DNA of 64,000 bases from Acidimicrobiales bacterium (lineage in GTDB: Bacteria; Actinomycetota; Acidimicrobiia; Acidimicrobiales; Palsa-688). Every line of letters starts with the position of its first letter. Within the stretch, counting starts at the first letter, position 1. Location: the NCBI GenBank assembly GCA_036378675.1, contig DASUWA010000005.1, positions 87,588 to 151,587 of the forward strand, in the 5' to 3' direction. The notes under the pieces were generated by a model, which saw only the letters and a list, made by a program, of their open reading frames with translations, did no database searches and was not told the DNA's origin. Both the position numbers and the translations under genes were made by a program. This document shows, piece by piece, positions 33,345 to 41,890 of the stretch.

Positions 33345-33415
33345 GGGCCCCAAAGACACCCATCTGGCCCCATCCTCTGCAGAGCGTGGGGGCCCCAGCC
33401 CCACGCCGGGCCGTC
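33345..33415 (+). repeat. Double-hairpin intergenic element, copy 4
   Basis: GGGGCC / GGCCCC outer arms, the palindrome CTCTGCAGAG (33375-33384), then stem GCGTGGGG / CCCCACGC around GCCCCAG, then CGGGCCGTC. Unlike the other copies it lies between two genes of the same direction, so it may reduce read-through or set mRNA segment stability. Confidence 0.82.
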
Positions 33416-33432
33416 AACTGGAGGTACGCGAA

Positions 33433-34218
33433 ATGACAGTTAGGTATGGACCTCGTCCGCCGGAGAAGCGGGTCGACCACGAGATCGACGCGACCAAGGC
33501 GCCGATCGCAACGGAAGCCGTGACGATCACCTACCTCACCGAGCCGTCGATCGTCGAAGAGGTTCTGCCGAAGCCTCTGGAACCGGCGGCCGAGCCGATC
33601 GTGCGCATATCCCTGCAACGGGTGGTCATCGACGGGAGGCCTCCGTTCGGTTCGGCGGTCTTCTCGGTTGCCGCACGGCACGGGGACGTCGAAGGGGACT
33701 ACCCGCTGTTCATGCCGCAATCGACGGAGCAGTCGGTCATCGGCGGGCGCGAGACGTTCGGCGAGCCGAAGAAGCTCGGCGAGATAACCGTCGATCGCGA
33801 AGGCGACCACGTACGCGCCCGGGTAGCCAGGCTCGGCTACCAACTGATCGGCGTGAACGGACGGGTCACCGGTGCGCTCGACCCCCCGCCCGACCAGGTG
33901 AACGTCGAGTTCTACTTCAAGTTCCTGCGCGCTCCGGACGGCGAAGGCATCACCGATCCGCATCTCGTCTACGGCAGCTACCACCGCCACTACGAGGTGT
34001 TCGAATCGGTCGACGGCGACGTGCAGCTAGGTGATTCTCCGCTGGATCCTGTCGCCGATCTGTCCGTCAAAGAGGTTCGCTCGATCACATGGTGCAGGCG
34101 GCGCACGATTCAAACCGCCCGAATCGCCGAGCGAATCCCTCAGGACTGGATTCTCCCCTTCGTGCACCAGCGTTACGACGACGTCGCGCTGCTCGCAGCG
34201 CCTCGCCGCGAGTCATGA
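33433..34218 (+). CDS. Acetoacetate decarboxylase-family protein
   Basis: 261 residues. The Schiff-base Lys region reads GGRETFGEPKKLGEIT, matching GxExxGxPKK of acetoacetate decarboxylases. PLFMPQSTEQSVIGG and NVEFYFKFLRAPDG are also family-like. Relatives act as decarboxylases or as aldolase-dehydratases on beta-keto or pyruvyl compounds. ATG 33433 has GGAGG 8 nt upstream. Its position between an SDR and two amidohydrolases suggests processing of a ring-cleavage or keto-acid intermediate. Confidence 0.85.
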   Translation: MTVRYGPRPPEKRVDHEIDATKAPIATEAVTITYLTEPSIVEEVLPKPLEPAAEPIVRISLQRVVIDGRPPFGSAVFSVAARHGDVEGDYPLFMPQSTEQSVIGGRETFGEPKKLGEITVDREGDHVRARVARLGYQLIGVNGRVTGALDPPPDQVNVEFYFKFLRAPDGEGITDPHLVYGSYHRHYEVFESVDGDVQLGDSPLDPVADLSVKEVRSITWCRRRTIQTARIAERIPQDWILPFVHQRYDDVALLAAPRRES

Positions 34219-34228
34219 CAGCCCGGTA

Positions 34229-35464
34229 ATGAACCCGATCATCAACAGGGACGACCGCTACACGATCATCTCCGCCGACTGCCACGCGGGCGCCGATATC
34301 CAGCACTACCGGCCGTACCTGGACCCCGCGTACCGCGAAGAGTTCGACAGCTGGGCGTCATCGTTCATCAACCCGTTCGCCGACCTGACCGAACCGGACG
34401 CGGAGCGCAACTGGAACACCGAACGAAGGATTGCTGACCTCGACCGCGAGGGAGTCTGCGGAGAGATCATCTTTCCCAACACCGTGCCGCCGTTCTTCCC
34501 GAGAGGGAGCCTGGCCGCACCTCCCCCGGTTGACGCGCGCGAGCTCGAGCTGAGGTGGGCGGGACTTCGGGCGCACAACCGGTGGCTCGCCGACTTCTGC
34601 GCCGAGGCACCTGAACGGCGCGCCGGCGTCGGGCAGATCCTGCTCGGCGACCTCGACGAGGCGGTAGCCGGCGTGCACGAGATCGCGAAGGCCGGCCTGC
34701 GAGGCGGGGTTCTGCTTCCCGGCGTGGCGCCGGGAACTGGCGTTCCACCGCTCTACGCGGAGCACTGGGAGCCGCTGTGGCGCGTGTGCGCGGAGACCGG
34801 TGTCGTCGTGAACCACCACGGTGGCAACGCCGGCCCCTCTCCGAACTGGGAATGGGGCAGCGACTTCGCGATCTGGGTGTACGAGACGCATTGGTGGGCG
34901 CACCGAGTGTTGTGGCACCTGATCTTCAGCGGAGTCCTCGAGCGCTACCCCGAGCTGACTCTGGTGCTGACCGAGCAAGGATCCGGCTGGGTGCCGGCGA
35001 CCCTCGACTCGCTGGACGTGACCGCAGCCCGATACGGGCGGCCCGGTTCGGCGATCAACCGGTTCGCGGGGCCCACCGCCGGTTCGCTTCCATTGAAGCC
35101 GAGCGACTACTGGAGGCGCCAGTGCTACGTGGGGGCGAGCTTCATGCGCCCTGTCGAGTGCGCCCTGCGCGACCGCATCGGGATCGACCGGATCATGTGG
35201 GGCACCGACTATCCCCACTACGAAGGGACGTCCCCGTATACGCGGGAGGCCCTGCGACACACGTTCAGCGACGTCGACCCCGCGGACGTCGCGGCGATGG
35301 TCGGAGGCAACGCAGCGAAGGTTTACGGCTTCGACCTGGATGCGCTCGCTCCCCTAGCCGCCAAGATCGGCCCGACCGCCCACGAGGTCTCCACTCCTCT
35401 CGATGCCGTCCCGGCCGGGGCGAGCAGCACAGCTTTCGAACCCGACCCGATCCGGGCTTGGTGA
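34229..35464 (+). CDS. Amidohydrolase_2 family protein (decarboxylase/hydrolase), first of a pair
   Basis: 411 residues. YTIISADCHAG at the N-terminus carries the metal-binding His in the Asp-Cys-His form seen in actinobacterial ACMSD-like proteins. RWAGLRAHNRWLADFCAEAP, VVVNHHGGNAG (metal His), LVLTEQGSGWVPA and the final IMWGTDYPHYEG (catalytic Asp) follow. This PF04909 group contains resorcylate-type decarboxylases and ring-cleavage-product hydrolases. ATG 34229 is 10 bp after the decarboxylase gene. It is a paralogue of the next gene. Confidence 0.87.
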   Translation: MNPIINRDDRYTIISADCHAGADIQHYRPYLDPAYREEFDSWASSFINPFADLTEPDAERNWNTERRIADLDREGVCGEIIFPNTVPPFFPRGSLAAPPPVDARELELRWAGLRAHNRWLADFCAEAPERRAGVGQILLGDLDEAVAGVHEIAKAGLRGGVLLPGVAPGTGVPPLYAEHWEPLWRVCAETGVVVNHHGGNAGPSPNWEWGSDFAIWVYETHWWAHRVLWHLIFSGVLERYPELTLVLTEQGSGWVPATLDSLDVTAARYGRPGSAINRFAGPTAGSLPLKPSDYWRRQCYVGASFMRPVECALRDRIGIDRIMWGTDYPHYEGTSPYTREALRHTFSDVDPADVAAMVGGNAAKVYGFDLDALAPLAAKIGPTAHEVSTPLDAVPAGASSTAFEPDPIRAW

Positions 35465-35477
35465 AAGGAAACCACCG

Positions 35478-36743
35478 TTGGACCCCTACCTGATCATCTC
35501 TGCCGACTGCCACGCAGAACTTCCGACCGAGCGGTACCGCGAGTACCTGGATCCCGACTTCCGCGAGGAGTTCGAGGCGTACCTTCGGGAAAAAGAGGAG
35601 TTGTCGCGCCTGGGCGACTTCATGGATGCAGAGTTCGCGGAGAAGTGGTTCGAAGAAAACGGTGAGGGAATCGCCGGGGGATGGGATGTCGCCCGCCGTG
35701 ACAAGGAGCTGGACGGGGACGGCGTTGCCGGGGAGGTCATCTTCCCGGATGCCGACGCGGTGACAGGCGTGGCAGGCGCGCCGTTCGGAGCAGGGCTGGG
35801 CCAGACGGGCGACCTCGACCCGGGACGCGCTTTCGCAGGGGCGCGCGCACACAACCGCTGGCTGGCGGAGTTCTGCTCACACAGCCCCGAGCGGCGCGCA
35901 GGTGTAGCCGTCGTGCCGATCTTGCAGGACATCGACGCCGCCGTCGGAGAGATCACCCGTGCGGCCGAAGCGGGGCTGCGCGGAGGGATACTCATCCCCG
36001 CCACGTGGGGCAAGTATCCCCCGTACCACGACCGGCGCTACGACCCGGTATGGGCCGCTTGCCAGGACCTCCAGATGCCGGTGCACACCCACTCGGGACC
36101 GGCGCCGCGGGAGGACTACGGCGAGCACCTGGGGATCTACGTCACCGAGGTCCGCTGGTGGGGAGTTCGCCCGATGTGGTTCGCGTTGTGGTCGGGGGTG
36201 TTCGAACGCTTCCCGAGGTTGCGTTGGGGTGTCACCGAATGCGGCGCATTCTGGGCCAACGACCTGCTGTGGCTGATGGACACCCGTTACCTCCGTGAGC
36301 ACTCGGCGAAAAAGATGAGCCACAAGATGGAGGGCGACCTCACCATGCCCCCGAGCGCGTACTTCGACCGCAACTGCTTCATCGGGGCGACCACCACGGA
36401 GCGAAGGGAGCTCGCCCGCCGCTACGAGATCGGGGTCTCCAACTTGCTGTGGGGAAACGATTTCCCCCATCCCGAGGGCACCTGGCCGCACACCCTCGAA
36501 TGGCTGAAGCGCTCATTCCACGACATACCCGTCGAGGAGACCCGCGAGATGCTCGGACTCGCCGCGGCGGAGGTGTACACCTTCGACGCCGACGCGCTCG
36601 CCCCGCTGGTCAAGCGGATAGGCCCGACTCCGGGCGACCTCGGTCAGGACGACTCGGTCAGCATCCCCAAATGGGAGGCGGCCCGAACGGCTGGAAGGCA
36701 CTGGTTAAGTGGTGCCGAGGCACTGGCGGATATCGTCGACTGA
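35478..36743 (+). CDS. Amidohydrolase_2 family protein, second of a pair
   Basis: 421 residues. YLIISADCHAELPTERYREY begins the protein, then GARAHNRWLAEFCSHSPERR, MPVHTHSGPAPRE (metal His), GVTECGAFWANDLL and NLLWGNDFPHPEG (Asp). The same landmarks as the preceding protein in the same order show an ancient duplication, while the region after the first motif has diverged, so the two probably act on different substrates or as a hetero-oligomer. TTG 35478 is chosen because AAAGGAA lies 8 nt upstream. Confidence 0.87.
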   Translation: MDPYLIISADCHAELPTERYREYLDPDFREEFEAYLREKEELSRLGDFMDAEFAEKWFEENGEGIAGGWDVARRDKELDGDGVAGEVIFPDADAVTGVAGAPFGAGLGQTGDLDPGRAFAGARAHNRWLAEFCSHSPERRAGVAVVPILQDIDAAVGEITRAAEAGLRGGILIPATWGKYPPYHDRRYDPVWAACQDLQMPVHTHSGPAPREDYGEHLGIYVTEVRWWGVRPMWFALWSGVFERFPRLRWGVTECGAFWANDLLWLMDTRYLREHSAKKMSHKMEGDLTMPPSAYFDRNCFIGATTTERRELARRYEIGVSNLLWGNDFPHPEGTWPHTLEWLKRSFHDIPVEETREMLGLAAAEVYTFDADALAPLVKRIGPTPGDLGQDDSVSIPKWEAARTAGRHWLSGAEALADIVD

Positions 36744-36744
36744 T

Positions 36745-37152
36745 ATGCAAACTGCCATGGGAGTTAGGGAACTGGCCGAAACCTCGCTGCGTCTGACCAA
36801 GGAAGGCGATCGCGACGGCTGGCTGGCGCTGTTCACCGACGACGCCGTCGTGGAGGACCCGGTCGGTGTGTCGCCCTTCGACGGGGGAGTGGGGGGAAAT
36901 CGGGGGAAGGAAGCGATCGCCCGTTTTCGCGACACGGTCATCGCGACGATGGAGGACTTCGAGTACGAGATCGAGCGCTGCTACGTCTGTGGCGACGAAG
37001 CTGCGGCAGTGGTGACCTTCCACATCACCACTGCGGGGGGGACCATGGACATGGACGTCGTTAACATCTACAAGACCGACGGTAAAGGTCGCCTCACTTC
37101 GCTCCGGTCGTTCTGGGACGGATCGCTTCAAGGCGGTCAGCGGAAGTCCTGA
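36745..37152 (+). CDS. SnoaL/NTF2-like protein
   Basis: 135 residues with the cone fold of the NTF2 superfamily: SLRLTKEGDRDGWLALFTDD, AVVEDPVG, GKEAIARFRDT and ERCYVCGDEAAAVVTFHI. Members are small isomerases, cyclases, hydrolases or ligand carriers. ATG 36745 begins one base after the TGA of the amidohydrolase. As last gene of the unit it may handle the same intermediate. It overlaps the convergent FAH-family gene by 16 bp. Confidence 0.8.
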   Translation: MQTAMGVRELAETSLRLTKEGDRDGWLALFTDDAVVEDPVGVSPFDGGVGGNRGKEAIARFRDTVIATMEDFEYEIERCYVCGDEAAAVVTFHITTAGGTMDMDVVNIYKTDGKGRLTSLRSFWDGSLQGGQRKS

Positions 37153-37979
37153 ACCATCTCCCCGATCCCTTCGATGTAGCTGCGTAGCCGGTCACCCGGC
37201 TTGAGGAACACCTGAGGGTCGCGGCCCATGCCGACGCCCGGTGGCGTCCCGGTGAAGATCACATCTCCGGGGTAGAGCGTCACCACCTTGGACAGGTAGG
37301 CGACGAGCTCCGGTACCGGAAAGATCATGTCCGACGTTCGTGCCTTTTGCATCGGCGCGCCGTTCACATCGCAACCGATGGCCAGATCGTCGCGGTCTGC
37401 CAGTTCGTCCGGGGTTACCAGGACCGGACCCTGTGGCGCGAACCCCGGGTATGACTTGCCAAGAGAGAACTGCGGCAACGGGCCGGACCGCTGAAGCTTA
37501 CGCTCCGAGATGTCCTGCCCGATCGTCACTCCCGCGACATGAGACCACGCTCGCTCGGGTTCGACTCGGTGGGACTCGCTGCCGATCACCACCACGAGCT
37601 CGCACTCCCAGTCGACGTTGCCGAAGGGCGGAAGATCGATCGTGCTGTGCGCTCCCCCGAACGCACTCACGTATTTGGTGAAGAACAGCGGGTCGTCCGG
37701 TGGCTTCACCCCCGACTCGGCCGCGTGATCCACGTAATTGAGGGCTACCGCGAACACCTGCCTAGGACGCGGGCTCGGCGGGCCGGCGTTTGCCGGGTCG
37801 AAAGGCTCTGCTGCCATGGTGTCGGCGTCTTTTTCCAGAGCCCACGCGGTGAAATCGTCCCAACGGTCGTAGACCGCGGCCGGGTCAGGGCTGAAACGCC
37901 CGTTGCTCGCGTTGGCGACGTCGCAGGCGACGTCGCCGGAGACGACCTTCAGGCGGCCGTTGATGTTGGCGGTTCGCAT
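37137..37979 (-). CDS. Fumarylacetoacetate hydrolase-family protein
   Basis: 280 residues. VFAVALNYVDHAAESG, FFTKYVSAF, DWECELVVVIGS with the metal-binding Glu pair, GVTIGQDISERKLQ with the metal Asp, the KSYPGFAPQGP loop and DVIFTGTPPGVGMG are all typical. These enzymes hydrolyse or decarboxylate 3-keto acids such as fumarylpyruvate and 2-hydroxyhepta-2,4-diene-dioates. It faces the amidohydrolase unit and may act downstream of it. A TAGCGT box lies 9 nt before ATG 37979, so it can be expressed separately from the DUF445 gene 5 bp upstream. Confidence 0.88.
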   Translation of the reverse strand: MRTANINGRLKVVSGDVACDVANASNGRFSPDPAAVYDRWDDFTAWALEKDADTMAAEPFDPANAGPPSPRPRQVFAVALNYVDHAAESGVKPPDDPLFFTKYVSAFGGAHSTIDLPPFGNVDWECELVVVIGSESHRVEPERAWSHVAGVTIGQDISERKLQRSGPLPQFSLGKSYPGFAPQGPVLVTPDELADRDDLAIGCDVNGAPMQKARTSDMIFPVPELVAYLSKVVTLYPGDVIFTGTPPGVGMGRDPQVFLKPGDRLRSYIEGIGEMVQDFR

Positions 37980-37984
37980 CGCGG

Positions 37985-39253
37985 CTAGACGCTAGCCAGG
38001 CCGTGCAGCGCCAGACCGGCGAGCGCTCCGACGATCGTTCCGTTGATCCGGATGTACTGGAGGTCGGGCCCGAGCAGAAGCTCCAGGCGCCGTGAGGTCT
38101 CGACCGCGTCCCAACGGGCGATGGTGCCGCTGACAAGAGCCACCAGTTCGCTCTCATAGCTCGTCAGGACAAGCCTGGCGGCTGCGTCCAGGCCGCGCTC
38201 GGCAGCCCGCTGTAGCGCGGGGTCGTGTTGCAGGCGTTCGCCGGTCTGGACCACCAGCCCGGATATGCGAGATCGGAGCTCCGAGTTCGGGTCGTCGGTC
38301 TGCTCGGCGATCTGTTCCTTGACGTCTCGCCAAACCGCCGCGGCGAAGTTGCGCACCTGGGGCTGGGACAGAAGTTCGGCCTTCAGCTTCTCGCCGCGCA
38401 AGCGCATCTCCTGCGACGTTTGGAGGTCTTGAGCGAGCTTGACCAGGCCGGCATCGAGCTGTTGGCGCAGCGGATGGTTTCGGTCCCGCGCCATCTCGTC
38501 CACGACAATCTGAGTGCGGAGGAGGAGGCGTCCCACCATGCGGTTGCCGAGCCGGTCGGGGAGCCACCACGGAGAATAAACGCCGAGCCGCTCGTGCAGC
38601 TCGGCACCGTGCCGGTGCAGATACAGGCCCAACGCCTCGAGCGTCGCGTCCAGAAGCGGCTCGTGCCGATCCTCGCGGGTTAGCTCTTCGATGGCGCGGC
38701 CGGCGAGAGGCGCGAGGGCGACCTGGTCGAGGCGCTGGCGGACCAGCGAGTCGAGAACTTCGTTGACGTCCTCGTCTCGGAGAAGTTCTGCGGCACTCCG
38801 CATGACGCTTGCAATGCGCGCGGCGACCACATCGGCGTTCTCCGGGTTGGCGAGCCACGCGGCCGTACGCGGTATCGCGTGGGCCGCGCGGATCCGTTCG
38901 CTGACCGCCTCGGGGGACAGGAAGCTCTCCTGCACGAACGAGCCGAGCGTCTCAGCGAAGCGGTCCTTCCTCTCCACGACGATGGCGGTGTGCGGGATGG
39001 GCAGCCCGAGTGGCCGGCGGAAGAGAGCGGTCACCGCGAACCAGTCGGCCAGCCCGCCCGCCATCGAGCCGACTGCGGTCGCCTGGATCCAGGTCAGCCA
39101 CCGGCCGGAGGAGCCCGTGACGGCCAGCGCGACGGTCGCGGCCGCGAAAACAACGGTGACCGCGATGAGAAGGCCGGTCGCCTGCCCGCGGGTCCGTTTG
39201 AGAAGCACCGCCCGTCTCTGCTCTGCGGGGGTGAGCACGCGGTCGCCGGCCAT
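37985..39253 (-). CDS. DUF445 membrane protein
   Basis: 422 residues. A membrane helix (ATGLLIAVTVVFAAATVALA) is followed by the family signature WIQATAVGSMAGGLADWFAV and FRRPLGLPIPHTAIV, a long helical region (residues 110-390) and a C-terminal hydrophobic segment (INGTIVGALAGLALHGLASV). The family is widespread and uncharacterised. ATG 39253 has TAGCGT 6 nt upstream. It lies directly upstream of the FAH-family gene on the same strand. Confidence 0.88.
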   Translation of the reverse strand: MAGDRVLTPAEQRRAVLLKRTRGQATGLLIAVTVVFAAATVALAVTGSSGRWLTWIQATAVGSMAGGLADWFAVTALFRRPLGLPIPHTAIVVERKDRFAETLGSFVQESFLSPEAVSERIRAAHAIPRTAAWLANPENADVVAARIASVMRSAAELLRDEDVNEVLDSLVRQRLDQVALAPLAGRAIEELTREDRHEPLLDATLEALGLYLHRHGAELHERLGVYSPWWLPDRLGNRMVGRLLLRTQIVVDEMARDRNHPLRQQLDAGLVKLAQDLQTSQEMRLRGEKLKAELLSQPQVRNFAAAVWRDVKEQIAEQTDDPNSELRSRISGLVVQTGERLQHDPALQRAAERGLDAAARLVLTSYESELVALVSGTIARWDAVETSRRLELLLGPDLQYIRINGTIVGALAGLALHGLASV

Positions 39254-39259
39254 CTGGAA

Positions 39260-39265
39260 ACGCTA
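39260..39265 (-). promoter_or_regulatory. -10 box of the DUF445 gene
   Basis: TAGCGT, then TTCCAG, then ATG 39253 on the minus strand. Confidence 0.5.
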
Positions 39266-39336
39266 CCGATCTCGTCGTGCGTCGAGGCAGCTGGCGGCAG
39301 GTTCCGTTCGGCAGCGCGGCGGGGGGCGCCGCTGTC

Positions 39337-39342
39337 TATTGT
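39337..39342 (+). promoter_or_regulatory. -10 box of the epoxide-hydrolase-like gene
   Basis: TATTGT, then CGCCGGT, then ATG 39350. This gap holds two divergent leaderless candidates only 97 bp apart. Confidence 0.5.
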
Positions 39343-39349
39343 CGCCGGT

Positions 39350-40315
39350 ATGGGGAACAGCCGCATCGTCGATGCCCGCGGGTCGAGGATTCACCTGGTC
39401 GAGGAAGGCGACCCGGCCGGCCCGCTCATCCTGCTGGTGCACGGATTTCCGGAGTCGTGGTACTCGTGGCGTCACCAGATTCCCGCGCTCGCCGAGGCCG
39501 GTTACCACGTAGCGGCCATCGACGTTCGAGGGTACGGGAGGTCTTCTGCGCCGATCGAGGTCTCCGCCTACGGCATGCTTCAGCACGTCAACGACAACCT
39601 CGGCGTCGTCGAGGCCCTCGACCACGACAGCGCCGTCGTCGTGGGACACGACTGGGGCTCGCCCATCGCAGCTAACTCCGCGTTGCTGAGACCGGACGTC
39701 TTCCGGGCGGTGGCCATGCTGAGCGTCCCGTACAGCCCGCCGAGCAGCCGCCGCCCGACCGAGGCTTTCAAGGCGATGGGCGGAGAGGAGGAGTTCTACA
39801 TCCTCTACTTCCAGGAGCCGGGCAGGGCGGAGGCCGAGGCGGAGCTGGACGTGCGGTACTGGGTGCTCGGATTCCTGGTGGCCGCCTCGGGCGACGCGAT
39901 CCGGGCTCCCGACGGCGGGACCATCGCGACCGTGCGGCCCGGCGGGATGGTCCGGGACAGGTTCACCATTCCGGATGCGCTGCCCTCGTGGCTCACCCAG
40001 CAGGATCTTGATTTCTACGTGGGCGAGTTCGAACGCACCGGATTTCGCGGCCCGCTCAACCGTTACCGGAACGTGGACCGCGACTGGCTCGACCTCCAGC
40101 CCTGGAAGGGACGGCCGATCACGGTTCCGTCATTGTTCATCGGAGGTGAGCTTGACGGTCCGACGATCTGGGGCGCGAACGCTATCTCCCGTTTTCCGAC
40201 GACACTGCCCGGGCTGCGAGGAAGCCACATCCTCTCCGGCTGCGGGCATTGGGTGCAGCAGGAACGTCCGTCCGAGGTCAACGACCTCCTTCTCGAATGG
40301 CTGAAGTCGCTATGA
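39350..40315 (+). CDS. Alpha/beta hydrolase, epoxide-hydrolase-like
   Basis: 321 residues. Oxyanion-hole motif LLVHGFPESWYSWRHQIPAL, the Arg-rich AIDVRGYGRSSAP, and the nucleophile elbow VVVGHDWGSPIAAN with Asp as nucleophile, as in epoxide hydrolases and haloalkane dehalogenases. FIGGELDGP gives a second acid position and LSGCGHWVQQERP the catalytic His. The cap includes the usual Tyr residues (VRYWVLGF). Its ATGA overlap with the next gene shows translational coupling with an acyl-CoA ligase. Confidence 0.85.
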   Translation: MGNSRIVDARGSRIHLVEEGDPAGPLILLVHGFPESWYSWRHQIPALAEAGYHVAAIDVRGYGRSSAPIEVSAYGMLQHVNDNLGVVEALDHDSAVVVGHDWGSPIAANSALLRPDVFRAVAMLSVPYSPPSSRRPTEAFKAMGGEEEFYILYFQEPGRAEAEAELDVRYWVLGFLVAASGDAIRAPDGGTIATVRPGGMVRDRFTIPDALPSWLTQQDLDFYVGEFERTGFRGPLNRYRNVDRDWLDLQPWKGRPITVPSLFIGGELDGPTIWGANAISRFPTTLPGLRGSHILSGCGHWVQQERPSEVNDLLLEWLKSL

Positions 40316-41859
40316 GATCCACTCCCGACATAACCCTCGGCAGCTGGCTGGCCAAACGGGCTCAGGCCACGCCCGAGGCGCGGGCTCTCACCTTCGAAGG
40401 ATCCACGATCACGTTTGGTGAGTTCGCTCAGCGGATCGACAGGTTCGCGGCGGGCCTTCGCGCGAGGGGTGTGAGCAACGGGGACCGGGTCGGTTACCTC
40501 GGGCTCAATCATCCGGCGTTCTTCGAGACCATGTTCGCCGCGGCTCGTCTCGGTGCGATCTTCGTGCCGTTGAACTTCAGGCTCACCGGCCCGGAGCTGT
40601 CGTTCATCATCAACGACGCCGGAGTGCACACTCTCGTGGTCGACGCGGACCACCGCGGGTTGATCGATTCGGTACGTTCGGATTTGCCCGTCCGCGCGTA
40701 CCTCGCAGTTGAGGGTGCTCTGACGGATGGCTGGAGATCGTTCGAGGAAATGGTCGGCGCGCACGAACCCATCGAGCTTGTCGAGCCCGGCGACCCCGGT
40801 GGCGTGGCGCTCATCATGTACACCTCCGGCACGACGGGGAGGCCGAAGGGGGCGATGCTCACCCACGGCAACCTTTGGTGGAACAACACCAACGTCCTTC
40901 ACATGATGGACGTGCTCGCGACCGACGTGAGCCTCGTCGTGGCGCCCTTGTTCCACATCGGTGGATTGAACGTCAACACGCTGGTCACGTGGCAGAAGGG
41001 CGGCGAGGTCGTGCTGCTTCGCAGCTTCGATCCGGGTGCGTGCCTCGAAGCGATACCTCGCTACGGCGTGTCCTCGATGTTCGGCGTCCCCGCGATGTTC
41101 CTTTTCATGAGCCAGCATCCCGCGTTCGACACGACGGACCTCACCAGCCTCCGAATGCTGATATGCGGTGGTGCCCCGGTACCCGAACCGCTGATCAAGC
41201 TCTACAACGGACGCGGCATACCGATCCAGCAGGGGTACGGGCTAACCGAAACGTCGCCGGCGGTCTCGTTCCTCGGCCCGGAGTACTCACTCGCCAAGCT
41301 CGGGTCGGCGGGCCGCCCTCCGATGTTCGTCGAGGTTCGGATCGTCGACGCCGAAGGAGACGTGATCGAGGAGCCCGACATCCGCGGCGAGATCTGCACC
41401 CGTGGCCCCCACATCATGAAGGGCTACTGGAACAGGCCGGACGCGACACGAGACGCGATCGACGAGAAGGGCTGGTTCCATACCGGCGACGTGGGCTACC
41501 TGGACGCCGACGGATTCCTGTTCATCGCCGATCGGGTAAAGGACATGGTCATCAGCGGGGGCGAGAACATCTACCCGGCGGAAGTGGAGAGTGCGCTTTA
41601 CGAGCATCCCGCAATCGCGGAGGTGGCCGTCATCGGGGTGCCCGACGATCGATGGGGTGAGGCGGTTGCAGCGGTGGTTGCGTTGAAGCCGGGCGCATCC
41701 CTCACGTTGGATGAGCTCCGCGACTTCGGGGGACGGTCCCTGGCCAGGTACAAGCTGCCGAGCCACCTGCACATCGTCGAAGTGCTGCCGCGCAATCCGG
41801 CCGGAAAGGTCCTGAAGTACGAGCTTCGCGAACACGTCAAAAGGTCCAGAACCTCCTGA
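40312..41859 (+). CDS. Acyl-CoA synthetase (AMP-forming)
   Basis: 515 residues of the ANL superfamily. The P-loop is MYTSGTTGRPKGAMLTHGN, the adenylation motif GYGLTETSPAV, then WFHTGDVGYLDADGFLFIADR with the hinge DRVKDMVISGGENIYPAE and the catalytic Lys in NPAGKVLKYEL. It activates a carboxylic acid as acyl-AMP and then acyl-CoA. Substrate length cannot be read from sequence; coupling with a hydrolase suggests a xenobiotic, terpenoid or fatty-acid route. ATG 40312 overlaps the upstream stop. Confidence 0.92.
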   Translation: MRSTPDITLGSWLAKRAQATPEARALTFEGSTITFGEFAQRIDRFAAGLRARGVSNGDRVGYLGLNHPAFFETMFAAARLGAIFVPLNFRLTGPELSFIINDAGVHTLVVDADHRGLIDSVRSDLPVRAYLAVEGALTDGWRSFEEMVGAHEPIELVEPGDPGGVALIMYTSGTTGRPKGAMLTHGNLWWNNTNVLHMMDVLATDVSLVVAPLFHIGGLNVNTLVTWQKGGEVVLLRSFDPGACLEAIPRYGVSSMFGVPAMFLFMSQHPAFDTTDLTSLRMLICGGAPVPEPLIKLYNGRGIPIQQGYGLTETSPAVSFLGPEYSLAKLGSAGRPPMFVEVRIVDAEGDVIEEPDIRGEICTRGPHIMKGYWNRPDATRDAIDEKGWFHTGDVGYLDADGFLFIADRVKDMVISGGENIYPAEVESALYEHPAIAEVAVIGVPDDRWGEAVAAVVALKPGASLTLDELRDFGGRSLARYKLPSHLHIVEVLPRNPAGKVLKYELREHVKRSRTS

Positions 41860-41862
41860 GTC

Positions 41863-41878
41863 GCCCACATGGGTGGGC
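41863..41878. terminator. Hairpin after the acyl-CoA synthetase gene
   Basis: GCCCAC / GTGGGC arms around ATGG, next to the TAGGTT box of the following gene; it may be a weak terminator or an operator. Confidence 0.35.
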
Positions 41879-41884
41879 TAGGTT
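41879..41884 (+). promoter_or_regulatory. -10 box of the second SDR gene
   Basis: TAGGTT, then CTCGAT, then ATG 41891. Confidence 0.5.
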
Positions 41885-41890
41885 CTCGAT

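Noticed and set aside
32326..33990. Long upstream extension of the IclR gene
   Set aside because: It is the antisense shadow of the SDR and decarboxylase genes; the winged helix starts right after GTG 32325.
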